NCBI RefSeq assembly: GCF_004349265.1
Contig: NZ_SMFL01000003.1
Span: forward strand, 744,001-808,000
Source: Dyadobacter psychrotolerans
GTDB taxonomy: Bacteria; Bacteroidota; Bacteroidia; Cytophagales; Spirosomataceae
DNA: 64,000 nt
Direction: 5' to 3'
The stretch's first letter is position 1; each line of letters starts with the position of its first letter. Below are positions 8,577-17,387 of this stretch, in pieces. The position numbers and the translations under genes are program-made. The notes below the pieces were generated by a model, which saw only the letters and a program-made list of their open reading frames with translations, made no database searches and had not been told where the DNA came from.

Positions 8577-9980
8577 TTACTTTTCGCGATATTGTTCGAT
8601 AATCCGGTACAATGCTTTTTGTTTTTCAAGATCCGGAAAAAATTCAAAAAGCTGTATATGAGCATCGTAGTCGAGTGTCAGAGCCACTTCAAGATTAATT
8701 AAAGCTTCACGGTAATCTCCTGAATGAATCTGGTAAACGGCCATCCTATAATAAAGGTCGGCCTCTTCCGGCATTTCGTCTATCGCAGCCTGTAAAAGAT
8801 CGCACGCCCTGGCATAATTTCCCTGCTCAAAAAGTACATGTGACCATTTCAACCAAATGTCCGGATTATTCGGTTCTATTTCCGCAGATTTTTCAAACGC
8901 TTCAAAAGCAGAGATAACATTACCAATCCTGAATTCTGTTTCGGCAAGGGCGAGCCAGTAATCAGGATTTAATTCTGTAATCTGAATCGCTTTACGCAGG
9001 AAACCGGCAGCCTCATACCATCGACCCAATTCACTGAAACAAATTCCCATTCCATACCAGCCGTCATCCCACTGGTTATCAAGCTTTACCGTTTGTCTAT
9101 AATATTTAATCGCTGTTTCAAACTCTCCAAGTTTCTCGTAACAGGTTCCCAGACAGCAACAGGTTTCCGGCTGCTCACCTTCCAGTTCAATTGCTCTAAG
9201 ATATTGCGTTTTTGCATCGTCATACTTTTCCAGATTCATGTAGGAATTACCAAGCTGAAAAAACGCTGAGGCAAAATCATCCTTCACTAACGTAGCATAT
9301 TCATAGGCATTAACTGCATCCTCATACCTTTCAAGCTTGCTGAATGCAATTCCCAGGTTATACCAGGCATGATGAGAAAACGGATCTCTGTCAACAAGTT
9401 CGTTATAATAGTCGAGATGGCTTTCCAGCTTGCCTACCAGATCAAGACAATGAGCAAGTTCATATAAGGCACTTTCATTATTGAGATTATTCCTCAGCGA
9501 ACGTTTGTAGTTATCAATAGCCTCTTCGTACTTACCCCAGTTCTGATACGTCTGCCCGATCTGGAAATAAATTTCATCCTTATCTTCAACCCGATTTAAA
9601 AGTCCTTCCAAAACGGCAAGCGCTTCCTCATACTCTCCCATCATGTTGGAAATACCAACCTGCATAAACGATATTTCAAGATCCCCCGGATGAAACAATG
9701 CAGCACGTTCCAGGATTTCCATCGCCAGATCATGTTCACCACGATTGGCATGCAGCTGTACTTTACTAAGCAAAAGATCCAATGAATACGGAAAATCAGC
9801 AAGGCCCAGATCGCACGCCTGCACCGCCTTATCCCAATCTCCTTTTTCTATATAATGAGCCGTGACCTTTTCGTATGTCTCCAAATCGAAAAACGTAGGC
9901 TCATTCATTTTAATCATTCTTTCAAACCTAAGCAGGGTTTCCTTCATGTAATCCTTTCTTTCCCCGAAATTTTTCTCCAT
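8577..9980 (-). CDS. Cytosolic tetratricopeptide-repeat protein
   Basis: About 467 residues from the ATG at 9980; a TTG 42 bases further upstream would add 14 residues. Nearly the whole protein is canonical TPR: clear 34-residue units such as EIYFQIGQTYQNWGKYEEA, AWYNLGIAFSKLERYEDA and AFFQLGNSYMNLEKYDDA give at least a dozen repeats. There is no signal peptide. Proteins like this act as scaffolds or adaptors; no catalytic domain is attached. It ends back to back with the GT4 gene at 8576. Function is unknown beyond the repeats. Confidence 0.85.
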   Translation of the reverse strand: MEKNFGERKDYMKETLLRFERMIKMNEPTFFDLETYEKVTAHYIEKGDWDKAVQACDLGLADFPYSLDLLLSKVQLHANRGEHDLAMEILERAALFHPGDLEISFMQVGISNMMGEYEEALAVLEGLLNRVEDKDEIYFQIGQTYQNWGKYEEAIDNYKRSLRNNLNNESALYELAHCLDLVGKLESHLDYYNELVDRDPFSHHAWYNLGIAFSKLERYEDAVNAYEYATLVKDDFASAFFQLGNSYMNLEKYDDAKTQYLRAIELEGEQPETCCCLGTCYEKLGEFETAIKYYRQTVKLDNQWDDGWYGMGICFSELGRWYEAAGFLRKAIQITELNPDYWLALAETEFRIGNVISAFEAFEKSAEIEPNNPDIWLKWSHVLFEQGNYARACDLLQAAIDEMPEEADLYYRMAVYQIHSGDYREALINLEVALTLDYDAHIQLFEFFPDLEKQKALYRIIEQYREK

Positions 9981-10092
9981 CACACGAACAATTAAGTTAG
10001 AGGTTGGTAAATCCTGAACCAACTCAATGTAGGATTTAAATTAAAATCCTATCATTGATAATGAAAGAAAGTTAAAAATAATTCCTTGTTAT

Positions 10093-11091
10093 TCAAATCT
10101 TGCGAAGCAAACTTTCGCTTACACGGGCGACTGTTTTCTCAATTGGCTGAAAGTTAAATCCTAACGCTTTTCGTATTTTCGAATTGTCGTACCTGATCCT
10201 CCTCGCACTCGACTGTGCTGTTTCTTTTGTGATCAAAGGTTTGGTGCCCATAAGCCAGGTTCGAACTGCTTCTATCCGCCAAATGACCGCCGCCAGGCCC
10301 GACCCAACTTTAAAAGCAGGACGCTTTTTATTCATTGAATCAGCAATTGTATTAAAAAGATCCCGATACATCATACTTCCGCCATTGAGCAGGAAACGAT
10401 CAGCAGATATATCGGAGAAAAGCAACTGAAAAATAATTTCTGAAACGTCCTTTACATCTACATAATTAACGATTCCTTCGGTATAAAATGGTTTTTCCTG
10501 GAATACATAGCGAAAAAGCTGCGTGCTGCTTTTACTCCAGTCACCTTCACCGAGGATTACCGTTGGATTTACAATCACTGCATTCAGGCCTTCCGCAATT
10601 CCCCGCCAGACTTCCAGTTCAGAGAGATATTTGGTTTTTGCATATTCCGAGTTGTCCGGAGATTCCTCCCATCTCTGCGACTCGTCCAGGATCAAATCCT
10701 GCCCGGGAATGACTTTCCGTGCATCCGGCCTGCCAAGAGCCGCTATGCTGCTCACATGACATAGTTTTTTGATGTTTGCTTTGAGACAGACGTTCACTAC
10801 GTTGGCCGTACCTTCCATGTTAACCTTGTACATCATTTTCCTATCACCCGGAATAAATGAAACCACCGCTGCCGTGTGAACCACAAAATCCATTCCGCTT
10901 ATTGCCGTTTCCAGTGTGCTGATATCCAGTATATCTCCCTCGATCCAGTTTATCTGCGATTCAATATCCGCCAGCAAACTACGATCCGATCCGGAACGAA
11001 AGAGTGCATAAACGGTATGATCTTCGGAAAGAAAACGGCGCGCCACAGCACTTCCAACTAAACCTGTGGCACCTGTAATGAGGATCTTCAT
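10093..11091 (-). CDS. Extended SDR: NAD(P)-dependent epimerase/dehydratase-like
   Basis: 332 residues with the Rossmann start ITGATGLVGSAVARRF (GxxGxxG, residues 5-20) and the catalytic pair in SEYAKTKYLSE (YxxxK), preceded by the serine-bearing VSSIAALG. Overall it resembles the dihydroflavonol-4-reductase / 3-beta-HSD-like branch found widely in Bacteroidota. It reduces or epimerises a sugar-nucleotide, terpenoid or similar carbonyl; substrate unknown. It stands alone between the TPR gene and the XRE regulator, all on the minus strand but separated by 100 bases or more. Confidence 0.85.
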   Translation of the reverse strand: MKILITGATGLVGSAVARRFLSEDHTVYALFRSGSDRSLLADIESQINWIEGDILDISTLETAISGMDFVVHTAAVVSFIPGDRKMMYKVNMEGTANVVNVCLKANIKKLCHVSSIAALGRPDARKVIPGQDLILDESQRWEESPDNSEYAKTKYLSELEVWRGIAEGLNAVIVNPTVILGEGDWSKSSTQLFRYVFQEKPFYTEGIVNYVDVKDVSEIIFQLLFSDISADRFLLNGGSMMYRDLFNTIADSMNKKRPAFKVGSGLAAVIWRIEAVRTWLMGTKPLITKETAQSSARRIRYDNSKIRKALGFNFQPIEKTVARVSESLLRKI

Positions 11092-11206
11092 GTAAACGGC
11101 AAAATAATGAACGTCAAAGTTCGTGGTAAAAAGTGGTTTTTAAAGGAATTTGATGAATAAGGTTTTCAACCAGAATATTAGAAGCATACAGATATGCTTC
11201 TAATAT

Positions 11207-11407
11207 TCAATCGCCCTCCTCCAGCTCAAAAACCTCATCCACGGTCTTCTCAAACTCCCTGGCGATTTTCATTCCCAGTGCCAGTGTTGGCGAATATTTA
11301 CCTGCTTCAATGGCATTAATCGTTTGCCGGGTAACGGAAACCCGTTCGGCCAGATCGGCCTGGGTAATATTTAATATCGCGCGCTCAATCCTGATCCTGT
11401 TTTTCAT
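11207..11407 (-). CDS. XRE-family helix-turn-helix regulator
   Basis: 66 residues made up almost wholly of one HTH_3 domain: MKNRIRIERAILNITQADLA with recognition helix VTRQTINAIEAGKYSPTLAL, then the tail typical of small Cro/C1 regulators (REFEKTVDEVFELEEGD). It overlaps the upstream membrane gene by four bases (ATGA-type), so the two form an operon. Similar pairs of small XRE protein and membrane protein are common in Bacteroidota and Firmicutes. Autoregulation through the direct repeats in the operon's promoter (11931-11971) is a plausible inference. Confidence 0.88.
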   Translation of the reverse strand: MKNRIRIERAILNITQADLAERVSVTRQTINAIEAGKYSPTLALGMKIAREFEKTVDEVFELEEGD

Positions 11408-11895
11408 ACTAAACTCCTTTCTCTTTTGGCCTCCATGGCCGGACTAATGAACAAAAGCCAGTAAAATCTAAGTACAAAAATGATCAAGGGTGTAAACATG
11501 TTGTACGTAATGACCGTAATAAACGAAGGACCATGAACAAAAATCACGCTCAGAGCTAATAACAAGTAGTTGGCATAAATACCCCACTGTAAAGCTTCCA
11601 GACGGAGCAAAGCTATTCGTTCATCTTCAATCAGCTGCTTTGTAAAGCCAACAACAAAGAACCCGAATAGTGCGCCCAGCGCCAAAACTTCATCAACAAT
11701 ACTTAGATAAAGCAAACCATCCTTAATTGGTAGCATTTCATTGTTTCCTTCAAAAGGCCAAGGAATATTAATTACCAAATGAAACGGAAAAGAATTTTCG
11801 GCAGCAAGATACCATACCCCAAGAGGCGTGCAGATTAAAACCAGAATCCAGCCCAAAATTCTCAATCGGCTTGGCAAAAGGTATTTTGTTTTCAT
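11404..11895 (-). CDS. Integral membrane protein paired with an XRE regulator
   Basis: About 163 residues from the ATG at 11895. A TTG 33 bases upstream would lie inside the -7 element, so the ATG is preferred. Hydrophobic segments at LGWILVLICTPLGVWYLA, YLSIVDEVLALGALFGFFVV, WGIYANYLLLALSVIFVHGP and NMFTPLIIFVLRFYWLLFI suggest four membrane spans, with KRER at the C-terminus. No enzymatic motif is seen. Translational overlap with the XRE gene suggests the regulator controls this membrane protein. It is not a family I can name with confidence. Confidence 0.7.
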   Translation of the reverse strand: MKTKYLLPSRLRILGWILVLICTPLGVWYLAAENSFPFHLVINIPWPFEGNNEMLPIKDGLLYLSIVDEVLALGALFGFFVVGFTKQLIEDERIALLRLEALQWGIYANYLLLALSVIFVHGPSFITVITYNMFTPLIIFVLRFYWLLFISPAMEAKRERSLV

Positions 11896-11925
11896 GACAA
11901 GAAGGTTTAAATATTTAGATTGACT

Positions 11926-11956
11926 CAAATGTATAGTTTACTTTAATTAATGTCAA
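11926..11956 (-). promoter_or_regulatory. Promoter of the membrane protein-XRE operon
   Basis: On the minus strand, TTG (11954-11956) is followed after 20 bases by TACATTTG (11926-11933), matching the Bacteroidota TTG-N19/20-TAnnTTTG promoter. The ATG is about 30 bases downstream of the -7 element. Confidence 0.6.
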
Positions 11957-11971
11957 GTATATTTTACCTTA
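11931..11971. repeat. Direct repeat over the XRE operon promoter
   Basis: GTATAGTTTACTTTA at 11931-11945 and GTATATTTTACCTTA at 11957-11971 agree at 13 of 15 bases and are 26 bases apart, about two and a half helical turns. They flank and overlap the -7/-33 elements. This is the arrangement expected of an operator for the XRE repressor encoded in the same operon. Confidence 0.5.
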
Positions 11972-12125
11972 TATCTTATAAAAAATACTTTTAGTAAAAA
12001 ATGTCATTCAATTTTAGTTTCTACCTTATCTTTTTCGGTTAAGGCTAAAAGCTTTTTATACACGCTTATCATTGCTGCCGTCAAACTTGAACGCCTCATC
12101 TTCGCATCTCTCACAGCGATTTTGC

Positions 12126-12133
12126 TAACTTTG
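12126..12133 (+). promoter_or_regulatory. Candidate -7 element of metG
   Basis: TAACTTTG matches TAnnTTTG 29 bases upstream of the metG ATG. The -33 position has only a weak TTC. Confidence 0.5.
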
Positions 12134-12162
12134 CGGCATTATTAAATACAGAGTAAAATTCA

Positions 12163-14235
12163 ATGGCAATCACCGACCCTAAAAGATATACTGTAACTGC
12201 TGCGCTGATATACGCCAACGGCCCTATTCACATCGGGCATTTGGCTGGCTGTTATGTTCCGGCAGATATTTACGTTCGTTACCTGCGATCGAATGGCAAA
12301 GATGTAGCCTTCATCAGCGGAACGGATGAGCACGGCGTACCAATAACCATACGTGCAAAAAAAGAAGGACTTACGCCACAGCAGGTTGTAGATAAATATT
12401 ATACACAAATCGACGATTCGTTCCGGCAGCTTGGTATTTCGTTTGATGTTTATTCAAGAACCAGCAAGCAAATCCACCACGAAACTTCGCAGGAAATTTT
12501 TAAAGACCTGTACGATAAAGGTGTTTTTATTGAAGAAACCACAGAGCAATATTTTGATGAAACGGCACAGCAGTTTCTGGCAGACCGATACATTGTCGGG
12601 ACCTGTCCGGTTTGTGCCAATCCCAACGCTTATGGAGACCAGTGCGAACGCTGCGGTTCTGCGCTTAGCCCGACTGAACTGATTGAGCCACATTCGATGC
12701 TTTCCGGTGCGAAACCTGTAATGAAACCGACTACCAACTGGTTTTTGCCTTTGGATAAATTACAGCCGCAGGTTGAAGAATTCGTAAACAGTCATCCGGA
12801 ATGGAAAACCAACGTTTTGGGACAATGTCAGTCCTGGCTGAAGGAAGGCCTGAAACCAAGGGCGATGACGCGCGACCTGGACTGGGGCATTCCGGTTCCG
12901 GTTCCCAACACAGAAGGAAAAGTACTTTACGTTTGGTTTGAGGCGCCAATAGGCTACATCTCAGCAACCAAAGACTGGCTGGTACAGAAAAACGGAACGG
13001 ATGAAGGATGGAAAAAATGGTGGCAAAAAAGTGAAGATGCAAACGAACAAACCAAGCTTGTCCATTTTATCGGGAAAGACAATATTGTTTTCCACTGTAT
13101 TATTTTCCCGGCAACCATTATCGCGGAAGGTAACCTGATTTTGCCCGACAATGTGCCTGCCAACGAGTTTATGAATCTGGAAGGTGATAAGATTTCAACT
13201 TCAAGAAACTGGGCAGTCTGGCTGCATGAATATCTGGAAGAACTACCAAACAAACAGGATGTGCTTCGTTATGTATTAACTGCCAGCGCACCTGAAACAA
13301 AAGACAGTGAGTTCACCTGGAAAGATTTCCAGACAAGAAATAACAGTGAACTGGTCGGTATTTTTGGAAATTTCATTAATCGAGCAATTGTACTGACCCA
13401 GAAATTCTGTGATAATAAAGTACCTGCACAAGGTAACTTAGAAGAAATTGACCAGATTGTTCTGACCGAACTTGCCGCTTTCCCGGCAAAAATCGGAGAA
13501 GCAATGGAGAATTATCGTTTCCGCGAAGCACTGACATTTATTATGGATCTGGCCAGGTTAGGAAATAAATATCTTGCCGACACCCAGCCATGGCATGTGA
13601 TCAAAACAGATCCTGAACGTGTCAATACGATCATGAATATTGCTTTGCAGATTTCCGCTTCATTATCTATAGTTTCGGAGCCGGTACTGCCCTTTACTGC
13701 CGAAAAAATTCGTACTCAACTGGGTGTAAAAAGCAGTAAATGGCAGGATGCAGGCAAACTTGATTTACTCGAAGCCGGACAAGTCATTGGTGAGGCAGCT
13801 TTGCTTTTCGAAAAGATTGAAGACCATGTGATTGAAAAACAGGTGCAGAAATTACACGATGCCAAACGTATGAATGAATTGGAAGGAAAAGTGGTAAGCC
13901 CGGTGAAAACCGAGATTCAATATGATGATTTTGCCAAAATGGATATTCGTGTTGCGACGATTGTTGAAGCCGAAAGCGTTCCAAAAAGTAAAAAATTATT
14001 AAAGCTTAAAGTCGATATAGGAAGCGAGCAGCGTACTGTTTTGAGCGGAATTTCGGAGCATTTCAAACCTGAGGAAATTATTGGCAAAACGGTACTTTAC
14101 CTTGCCAACCTGGCTCCCCGCAAAATGATGGGAATGGAAAGCCACGGAATGATTCTGATGGCCGAAGACCGCGACGGAAGTCTTGCGTTTGTGCAACCGG
14201 GAAAGGAAGTTTGGAACGGAGGAACGGTAAACTGA
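12163..14235 (+). CDS. metG: Methionyl-tRNA synthetase
   Basis: 690 residues. Charges tRNA-Met with methionine in the cytosol. The class I signature HIGH is at 23-26, and the second signature takes the form KISTS at 343-347, as in the zinc-containing MetRS branch. The zinc knuckle CPVC...CERC lies around 148-165. The anticodon-binding helical domain (roughly 390-550) is followed by a C-terminal EMAP/Trbp111-type tRNA-binding domain (about 585-690, from [15 protein letters not shown]), which dimerises the enzyme. Full length, single gene, with a -7 element before it and a terminator after it. Confidence 0.97.
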   Translation: MAITDPKRYTVTAALIYANGPIHIGHLAGCYVPADIYVRYLRSNGKDVAFISGTDEHGVPITIRAKKEGLTPQQVVDKYYTQIDDSFRQLGISFDVYSRTSKQIHHETSQEIFKDLYDKGVFIEETTEQYFDETAQQFLADRYIVGTCPVCANPNAYGDQCERCGSALSPTELIEPHSMLSGAKPVMKPTTNWFLPLDKLQPQVEEFVNSHPEWKTNVLGQCQSWLKEGLKPRAMTRDLDWGIPVPVPNTEGKVLYVWFEAPIGYISATKDWLVQKNGTDEGWKKWWQKSEDANEQTKLVHFIGKDNIVFHCIIFPATIIAEGNLILPDNVPANEFMNLEGDKISTSRNWAVWLHEYLEELPNKQDVLRYVLTASAPETKDSEFTWKDFQTRNNSELVGIFGNFINRAIVLTQKFCDNKVPAQGNLEEIDQIVLTELAAFPAKIGEAMENYRFREALTFIMDLARLGNKYLADTQPWHVIKTDPERVNTIMNIALQISASLSIVSEPVLPFTAEKIRTQLGVKSSKWQDAGKLDLLEAGQVIGEAALLFEKIEDHVIEKQVQKLHDAKRMNELEGKVVSPVKTEIQYDDFAKMDIRVATIVEAESVPKSKKLLKLKVDIGSEQRTVLSGISEHFKPEEIIGKTVLYLANLAPRKMMGMESHGMILMAEDRDGSLAFVQPGKEVWNGGTVN

Positions 14236-14253
14236 TTTATAATCCTTTCAAAC

Positions 14254-14290
14254 AAAAGACCTGTTTCCAAATCGAAGCAGGTCTTTTTTT
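14254..14290. terminator. Intrinsic terminator after metG
   Basis: A perfect 10-bp stem (AAAAGACCTG with its complement, 14254-14263 and 14278-14287) continues into a T run. The complementary A run on the left means it may also serve the convergent gene ending at 14301. Confidence 0.85.
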
Positions 14291-14300
14291 ATTTTGACTG

Positions 14301-14636
14301 TTATTGAAATTCCTTTTGTAGTTTTTCAAACAAACCAAAAACCTGATCTGCGAGTTTTTGGCATTCTTTCTGGTTAAAACTTTCGATGGTATTAGAAATA
14401 GCGTTGGAAATAACTTTTCCTTCGTCATCTACCTTTGCGCCCTTTTGTTTTGTTATTGCAAGTATTCCTTCCCATTCGGAAATGAGGGAATCAGAAAAAT
14501 AACGGGGTTCAAGAATATTAAAATAGGCGGCCTGGGCTTTTAACTTTTCTTTGAGTTTGTCAGATGCAGCCGACTGACGAAGCTCTTCAACCATTTTGGA
14601 GAGTTCGATGTAGGCAAAAATATTTGACTTTTTCAT
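14301..14636 (-). CDS. Hypothetical protein, helical
   Basis: About 111 residues from the ATG at 14636; an ATG 66 bases upstream would add a hydrophobic stretch (LCILVVALQSPYLSI) unlike a normal signal peptide. I do not recognise the family. The protein is mostly helical and charged (KMVEELRQSAASDKLKEKLK) with no catalytic motif or membrane segment in this form. It stands alone, convergent with metG across a shared terminator. Coding confidence is moderate because it is short and has no recognised relatives. Confidence 0.5.
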   Translation of the reverse strand: MKKSNIFAYIELSKMVEELRQSAASDKLKEKLKAQAAYFNILEPRYFSDSLISEWEGILAITKQKGAKVDDEGKVISNAISNTIESFNQKECQKLADQVFGLFEKLQKEFQ

Positions 14637-14821
14637 AACTGTTGAGATGGAGAGGTATGGGGACTGTAATGCGACCACTAAAATACAAAGTTGAATGGCC
14701 ATTTTCAGATGAAAAATGAAGGTTTACGATTTTTTAATATAATCTATTGGATGAAGATAATTTCCAATGAAGCAAAACCGCAAATCTTCCCTAAATATGT
14801 CCTTTTGTAACCCATGGGGCA

Positions 14822-14853
14822 TAAAAAAACCCGCAAGTTTAATTGCAGGCCTT
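14822..14853 (-). terminator. Intrinsic terminator after the Hsp20-like gene
   Basis: On the minus strand CCTGCAA pairs with TTGCGGG (one G-U), followed directly by seven T, 25 bases after the stop of the gene at 14878. Confidence 0.7.
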
Positions 14854-14877
14854 AATACTTGAATTTTCGAAAATTAA

Positions 14878-15300
14878 CTACCAACGGCTGATATCGACTT
14901 TTCTTCGATAGTCGCCTTTTTCATTTCCATATGGAAGATGTAGTACCAAATGACGTAACGTATCGTCGTATCTGGCTGAAATATTTTCTACATCCACCCC
15001 CTCCGGTATGACGAAGGTGTTAATGAAACGTATGGTTTTCCATTGCTCTTCTTCCGGCATTGATTCCTGAGAGAAAATGGGCAACAGGTGATATAGCTTA
15101 AGATTGGTTGAATTCTTTTTTCCACTGACAACTTCCAACTGAAGATCCTCTACTTCGATGCCAGGAACTTTAACAACAACCTCAAAACCATCCGATCCTC
15201 TTTCGAGTTGAATGGCTGGCTCACTCATTCCACCGTTTACTGTGTTGATGAAATCGATATTCATCAACATTTCCTGTGGTATTTTTAGTTTGCTTTCCAT
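14878..15300 (-). CDS. Hsp20/alpha-crystallin-like small heat-shock protein
   Basis: 140 residues with an alpha-crystallin-type core. FEVVVKVPGIEVEDLQLEV matches the first conserved strands, FVIPEGVDVENISARYDD with LRHLVLHLPYG matches the late A-x-x-x-(D/N)-G-hLxh-P segment in degenerate form, and the C-terminus is short. Such proteins hold unfolding clients without ATP. The core is more divergent than in typical IbpA-like proteins, and the IxI tail motif is not obvious, so this may be an atypical member. Single gene with its own terminator. Confidence 0.72.
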   Translation of the reverse strand: MESKLKIPQEMLMNIDFINTVNGGMSEPAIQLERGSDGFEVVVKVPGIEVEDLQLEVVSGKKNSTNLKLYHLLPIFSQESMPEEEQWKTIRFINTFVIPEGVDVENISARYDDTLRHLVLHLPYGNEKGDYRRKVDISRW

Positions 15301-15553
15301 GGCAATCGTATGTTTAGGTTAACAATTTTATAAACAAACGACAAACTACGTGCCATAGATTCATTTTGTTTAAAACTTGTTTAACCAAAGCAGGACAAAA
15401 TAAAATTTAAAGACCTAAAAATCAGATATTTATATTCATAATGAGACTATACGGCTAATTTTTACGCAAATTATAAATATACCTACATGCCATTATTTCA
15501 GTCCTGAATTTACCCCGCGTGACATAATGTCTACAAACCTGGTAGATTTTGCC

Positions 15554-15841
15554 TTACACCGCCGTCTTTCCATCATTATGTCCAAGGTTTCTTTCCGGGT
15601 CAATGACGTCCCTCACCTTTTGTTTTAATTCCTTCGGCTCAGGAAAATGCCCTTCGCGTTTGCGGTCCCAAAGAAGCGTTTCTCCAATATGAACTGTGTA
15701 TCGCCCGGCAACTTCCGACGGTACAAGCGTAACTCCCTGAAGATCATCCGTAAAAGTGGTAAGCAACTCCTGAGCCATCCAGGCAGCGCGTAAAAGCCAT
15801 CCACATTTTGGACAGTATTCTATTTTGATTGTTGGTTTCAT
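15554..15841 (-). CDS. SelT/SelW/SelH-family (Rdx) protein with Cys in place of Sec
   Basis: 95 residues from the ATG at 15841. The reading frame continues upstream to 15958, but MKPTIKIEYCPKCGWLLRAA is the normal start of Rdx proteins. The redox motif CxxC (CPKC, residues 10-13) sits after the first strand, followed by the family helix WLLRAAWMAQELL and the later GRYTVHIGETLLWDRKREG. These are thioredoxin-like proteins of uncertain physiological substrate, related to eukaryotic SelW; here Cys replaces selenocysteine. Single gene, convergent with nothing; a 358-base intergenic stretch lies upstream. Confidence 0.85.
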   Translation of the reverse strand: MKPTIKIEYCPKCGWLLRAAWMAQELLTTFTDDLQGVTLVPSEVAGRYTVHIGETLLWDRKREGHFPEPKELKQKVRDVIDPERNLGHNDGKTAV

Positions 15842-16199
15842 TCTATAAAATCTATCATTATAAGGCTGAAATCTAATGAAATTCCCTGAATCTGAAAAAG
15901 ACACACCATTTGACCTCATGCTTTTATTCAGTGCCCACATGAGATCAGATTTAGGCATGAAAATTTATGGTTTATCAATACAAACAACAAATAAAAATGT
16001 CTGGTAGAAATCCTCGTTATAGTAAGTAATTCTACGTGTTTTTTTTGACCAAAAAAGATTAAACCGTTGATAATAAGATATTTAACAAAATACCGTTTAA
16101 TCAATACTTCTTTATCAGCTTGGGTTTAAGTTTTTCACCGTATACTTTTACTTTTAACTAAAACCAGTTTTACAACCTTTCTACAATACTTAAGAAATC
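15842..16199. other. Intergenic region without a recognised gene
   Basis: 358 AT-rich bases between divergent genes. The only open frame is the upstream extension of the Rdx gene. GATTAAAC at 16057-16064 and GTTTAATC at 16095-16102 form an 8-bp inverted repeat with a 30-base gap. A weak plus-strand promoter, TTG (16120-16122) then 20 bases then TACTTTTA (16143-16150), could serve the gene at 16200. I see no RNA gene. Confidence 0.4.
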
Positions 16200-16643
16200 A
16201 TGGCAAAACCAAGCGAAAAAAAAGTAATGTTTGACGGCAGCGAAGGTGAAATTATTTTTTCATCTGCCGCAAATACCCTCAAATCGGTACATCAGAAGAA
16301 AAAAAGTGAGATTACAAAAGGCAATTCTGAAAACTACGTAGAGGCCGAGTTTTTTGGTCTGAACACTTTTAATAAACTGATGGAAAGTTATAAGGGTCAG
16401 GCTGTTGGATTTCGTGTCTATTACGGAAGCCGCTGGGAGGAACATCAGAAGGACGAAGTGATAGTACGTGAAGAAGGAAAAGGTAAAAAGACTTCAAGGC
16501 TGATCATCGTGCCTGTTGACGCTTACGGTCGGGATCTTGCTTCACCCATTGGAATTAAGGATAATGAAGGATCTCCATCTGCCTTGGCAAACGGACCGCT
16601 TTGCCCGCACAAGTGTGCTCCGCCAGAAGAAGATACTGTATAA
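16200..16643 (+). CDS. Unknown protein with C-terminal CPHKC motif
   Basis: 147 residues, not recognised. It starts MAKPSEKKVMFDGSEGEIIF, has mixed strands and helices with many Lys and Glu, and ends PLCPHKCAPPEEDTV. The two cysteines around His and Pro (CPHKC) could bind a metal or be redox active. No signal peptide or membrane segment is present. It precedes the membrane protein / histidine kinase / response regulator cassette by only 45 bases on the same strand, so it may be cotranscribed and be an accessory to, or a target of, that system. No function is assigned. Confidence 0.6.
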   Translation: MAKPSEKKVMFDGSEGEIIFSSAANTLKSVHQKKKSEITKGNSENYVEAEFFGLNTFNKLMESYKGQAVGFRVYYGSRWEEHQKDEVIVREEGKGKKTSRLIIVPVDAYGRDLASPIGIKDNEGSPSALANGPLCPHKCAPPEEDTV

Positions 16644-16688
16644 TACGGCAAACGAAAGATCAATAAACGGCGAATTACGGAGAGATAA

Positions 16689-17387
16689 ATGTTACAAAAA
16701 TACCTGTTCTATTTCCAATACGACCTCCTTTCGAGTATATCAGTAATAATCACACTGGTACCAATAACTCTCATATATCAAAGAAAAGCATATGCAGATC
16801 CTTCGTTCCGGCTATTATTACTTTTTTTACTCGTTAAACTGATTATTGATCTTTTGATGTTTCATTGTGCAGCGACACGAGTTAATAATTTGGTATTATT
16901 CAATGTGACAATCATTTTCCGATATATTTTAATGAGCGGAATGTTTTATTATAAATTTGAGAACAAGCAGGTTACGAAATTTATAATGCCATTATCCGTA
17001 GGCTTTTCTTTTTTCACATTATGGGATATATGGTATTGCAATCCTGATATTTTGAATTTGCATTTACATCAGATTGTCAAGTACTCACTTACGGTGGAGT
17101 CGCTACTAATGATTTTTTGGATTTTACTTTATTTTAAAGAACTAATCGGATCATTGAAGGTACCTAATCTGCTTACTTTTCCATTTTTTTGGATTTGTTC
17201 CGGTTTACTGCTTTATTATTCCAGTTTGATATTTATAGCCCCTACTTTGCACTATGCAACTCAGTGGGACGTTCGACTTGACATCGGTTTATTGGACCGG
17301 ATTCCATATATATTTGATATCATTAGTATAACGTTAATAAGTTTAGGAATCTCGCTTTTTTCAGCCCGCTATTATGCAAGACACTGA
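16689..17387 (+). CDS. Multi-pass membrane protein in a two-component cassette
   Basis: 232 residues with six or seven hydrophobic segments, for example ISVIITLVPITLIY, LLLLFLLVKLIIDLLMF, VESLLMIFWILLYF and FFWICSGLLLYYSSLIFI. It ends in a basic tail (SARYYARH) whose coding sequence overlaps the histidine kinase start by 14 bases. The kinase itself has just one membrane segment, so this protein may be the sensory or anchoring partner; that is inference from the overlap. No recognised 7TM-DISM or PAS domain is visible. Confidence 0.75.
   Translation: MLQKYLFYFQYDLLSSISVIITLVPITLIYQRKAYADPSFRLLLLFLLVKLIIDLLMFHCAATRVNNLVLFNVTIIFRYILMSGMFYYKFENKQVTKFIMPLSVGFSFFTLWDIWYCNPDILNLHLHQIVKYSLTVESLLMIFWILLYFKELIGSLKVPNLLTFPFFWICSGLLLYYSSLIFIAPTLHYATQWDVRLDIGLLDRIPYIFDIISITLISLGISLFSARYYARH

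Noticed and set aside
8577-10022. Possible pseudogene or recombination hot spot from long TPR repeats
   Set aside because: The frame is intact throughout and the repeats are degenerate at DNA level.
10256-10270. A GGTTCGAA-like T-loop sequence suggesting a tRNA
   Set aside because: It lies in the coding region of the SDR gene and no acceptor, D or anticodon arms can be folded around it.
14637-14702. Upstream start giving a hydrophobic N-terminus to the protein at 14301
   Set aside because: It lacks a basic n-region and a cleavage site, and a second ATG begins a normal charged helix.
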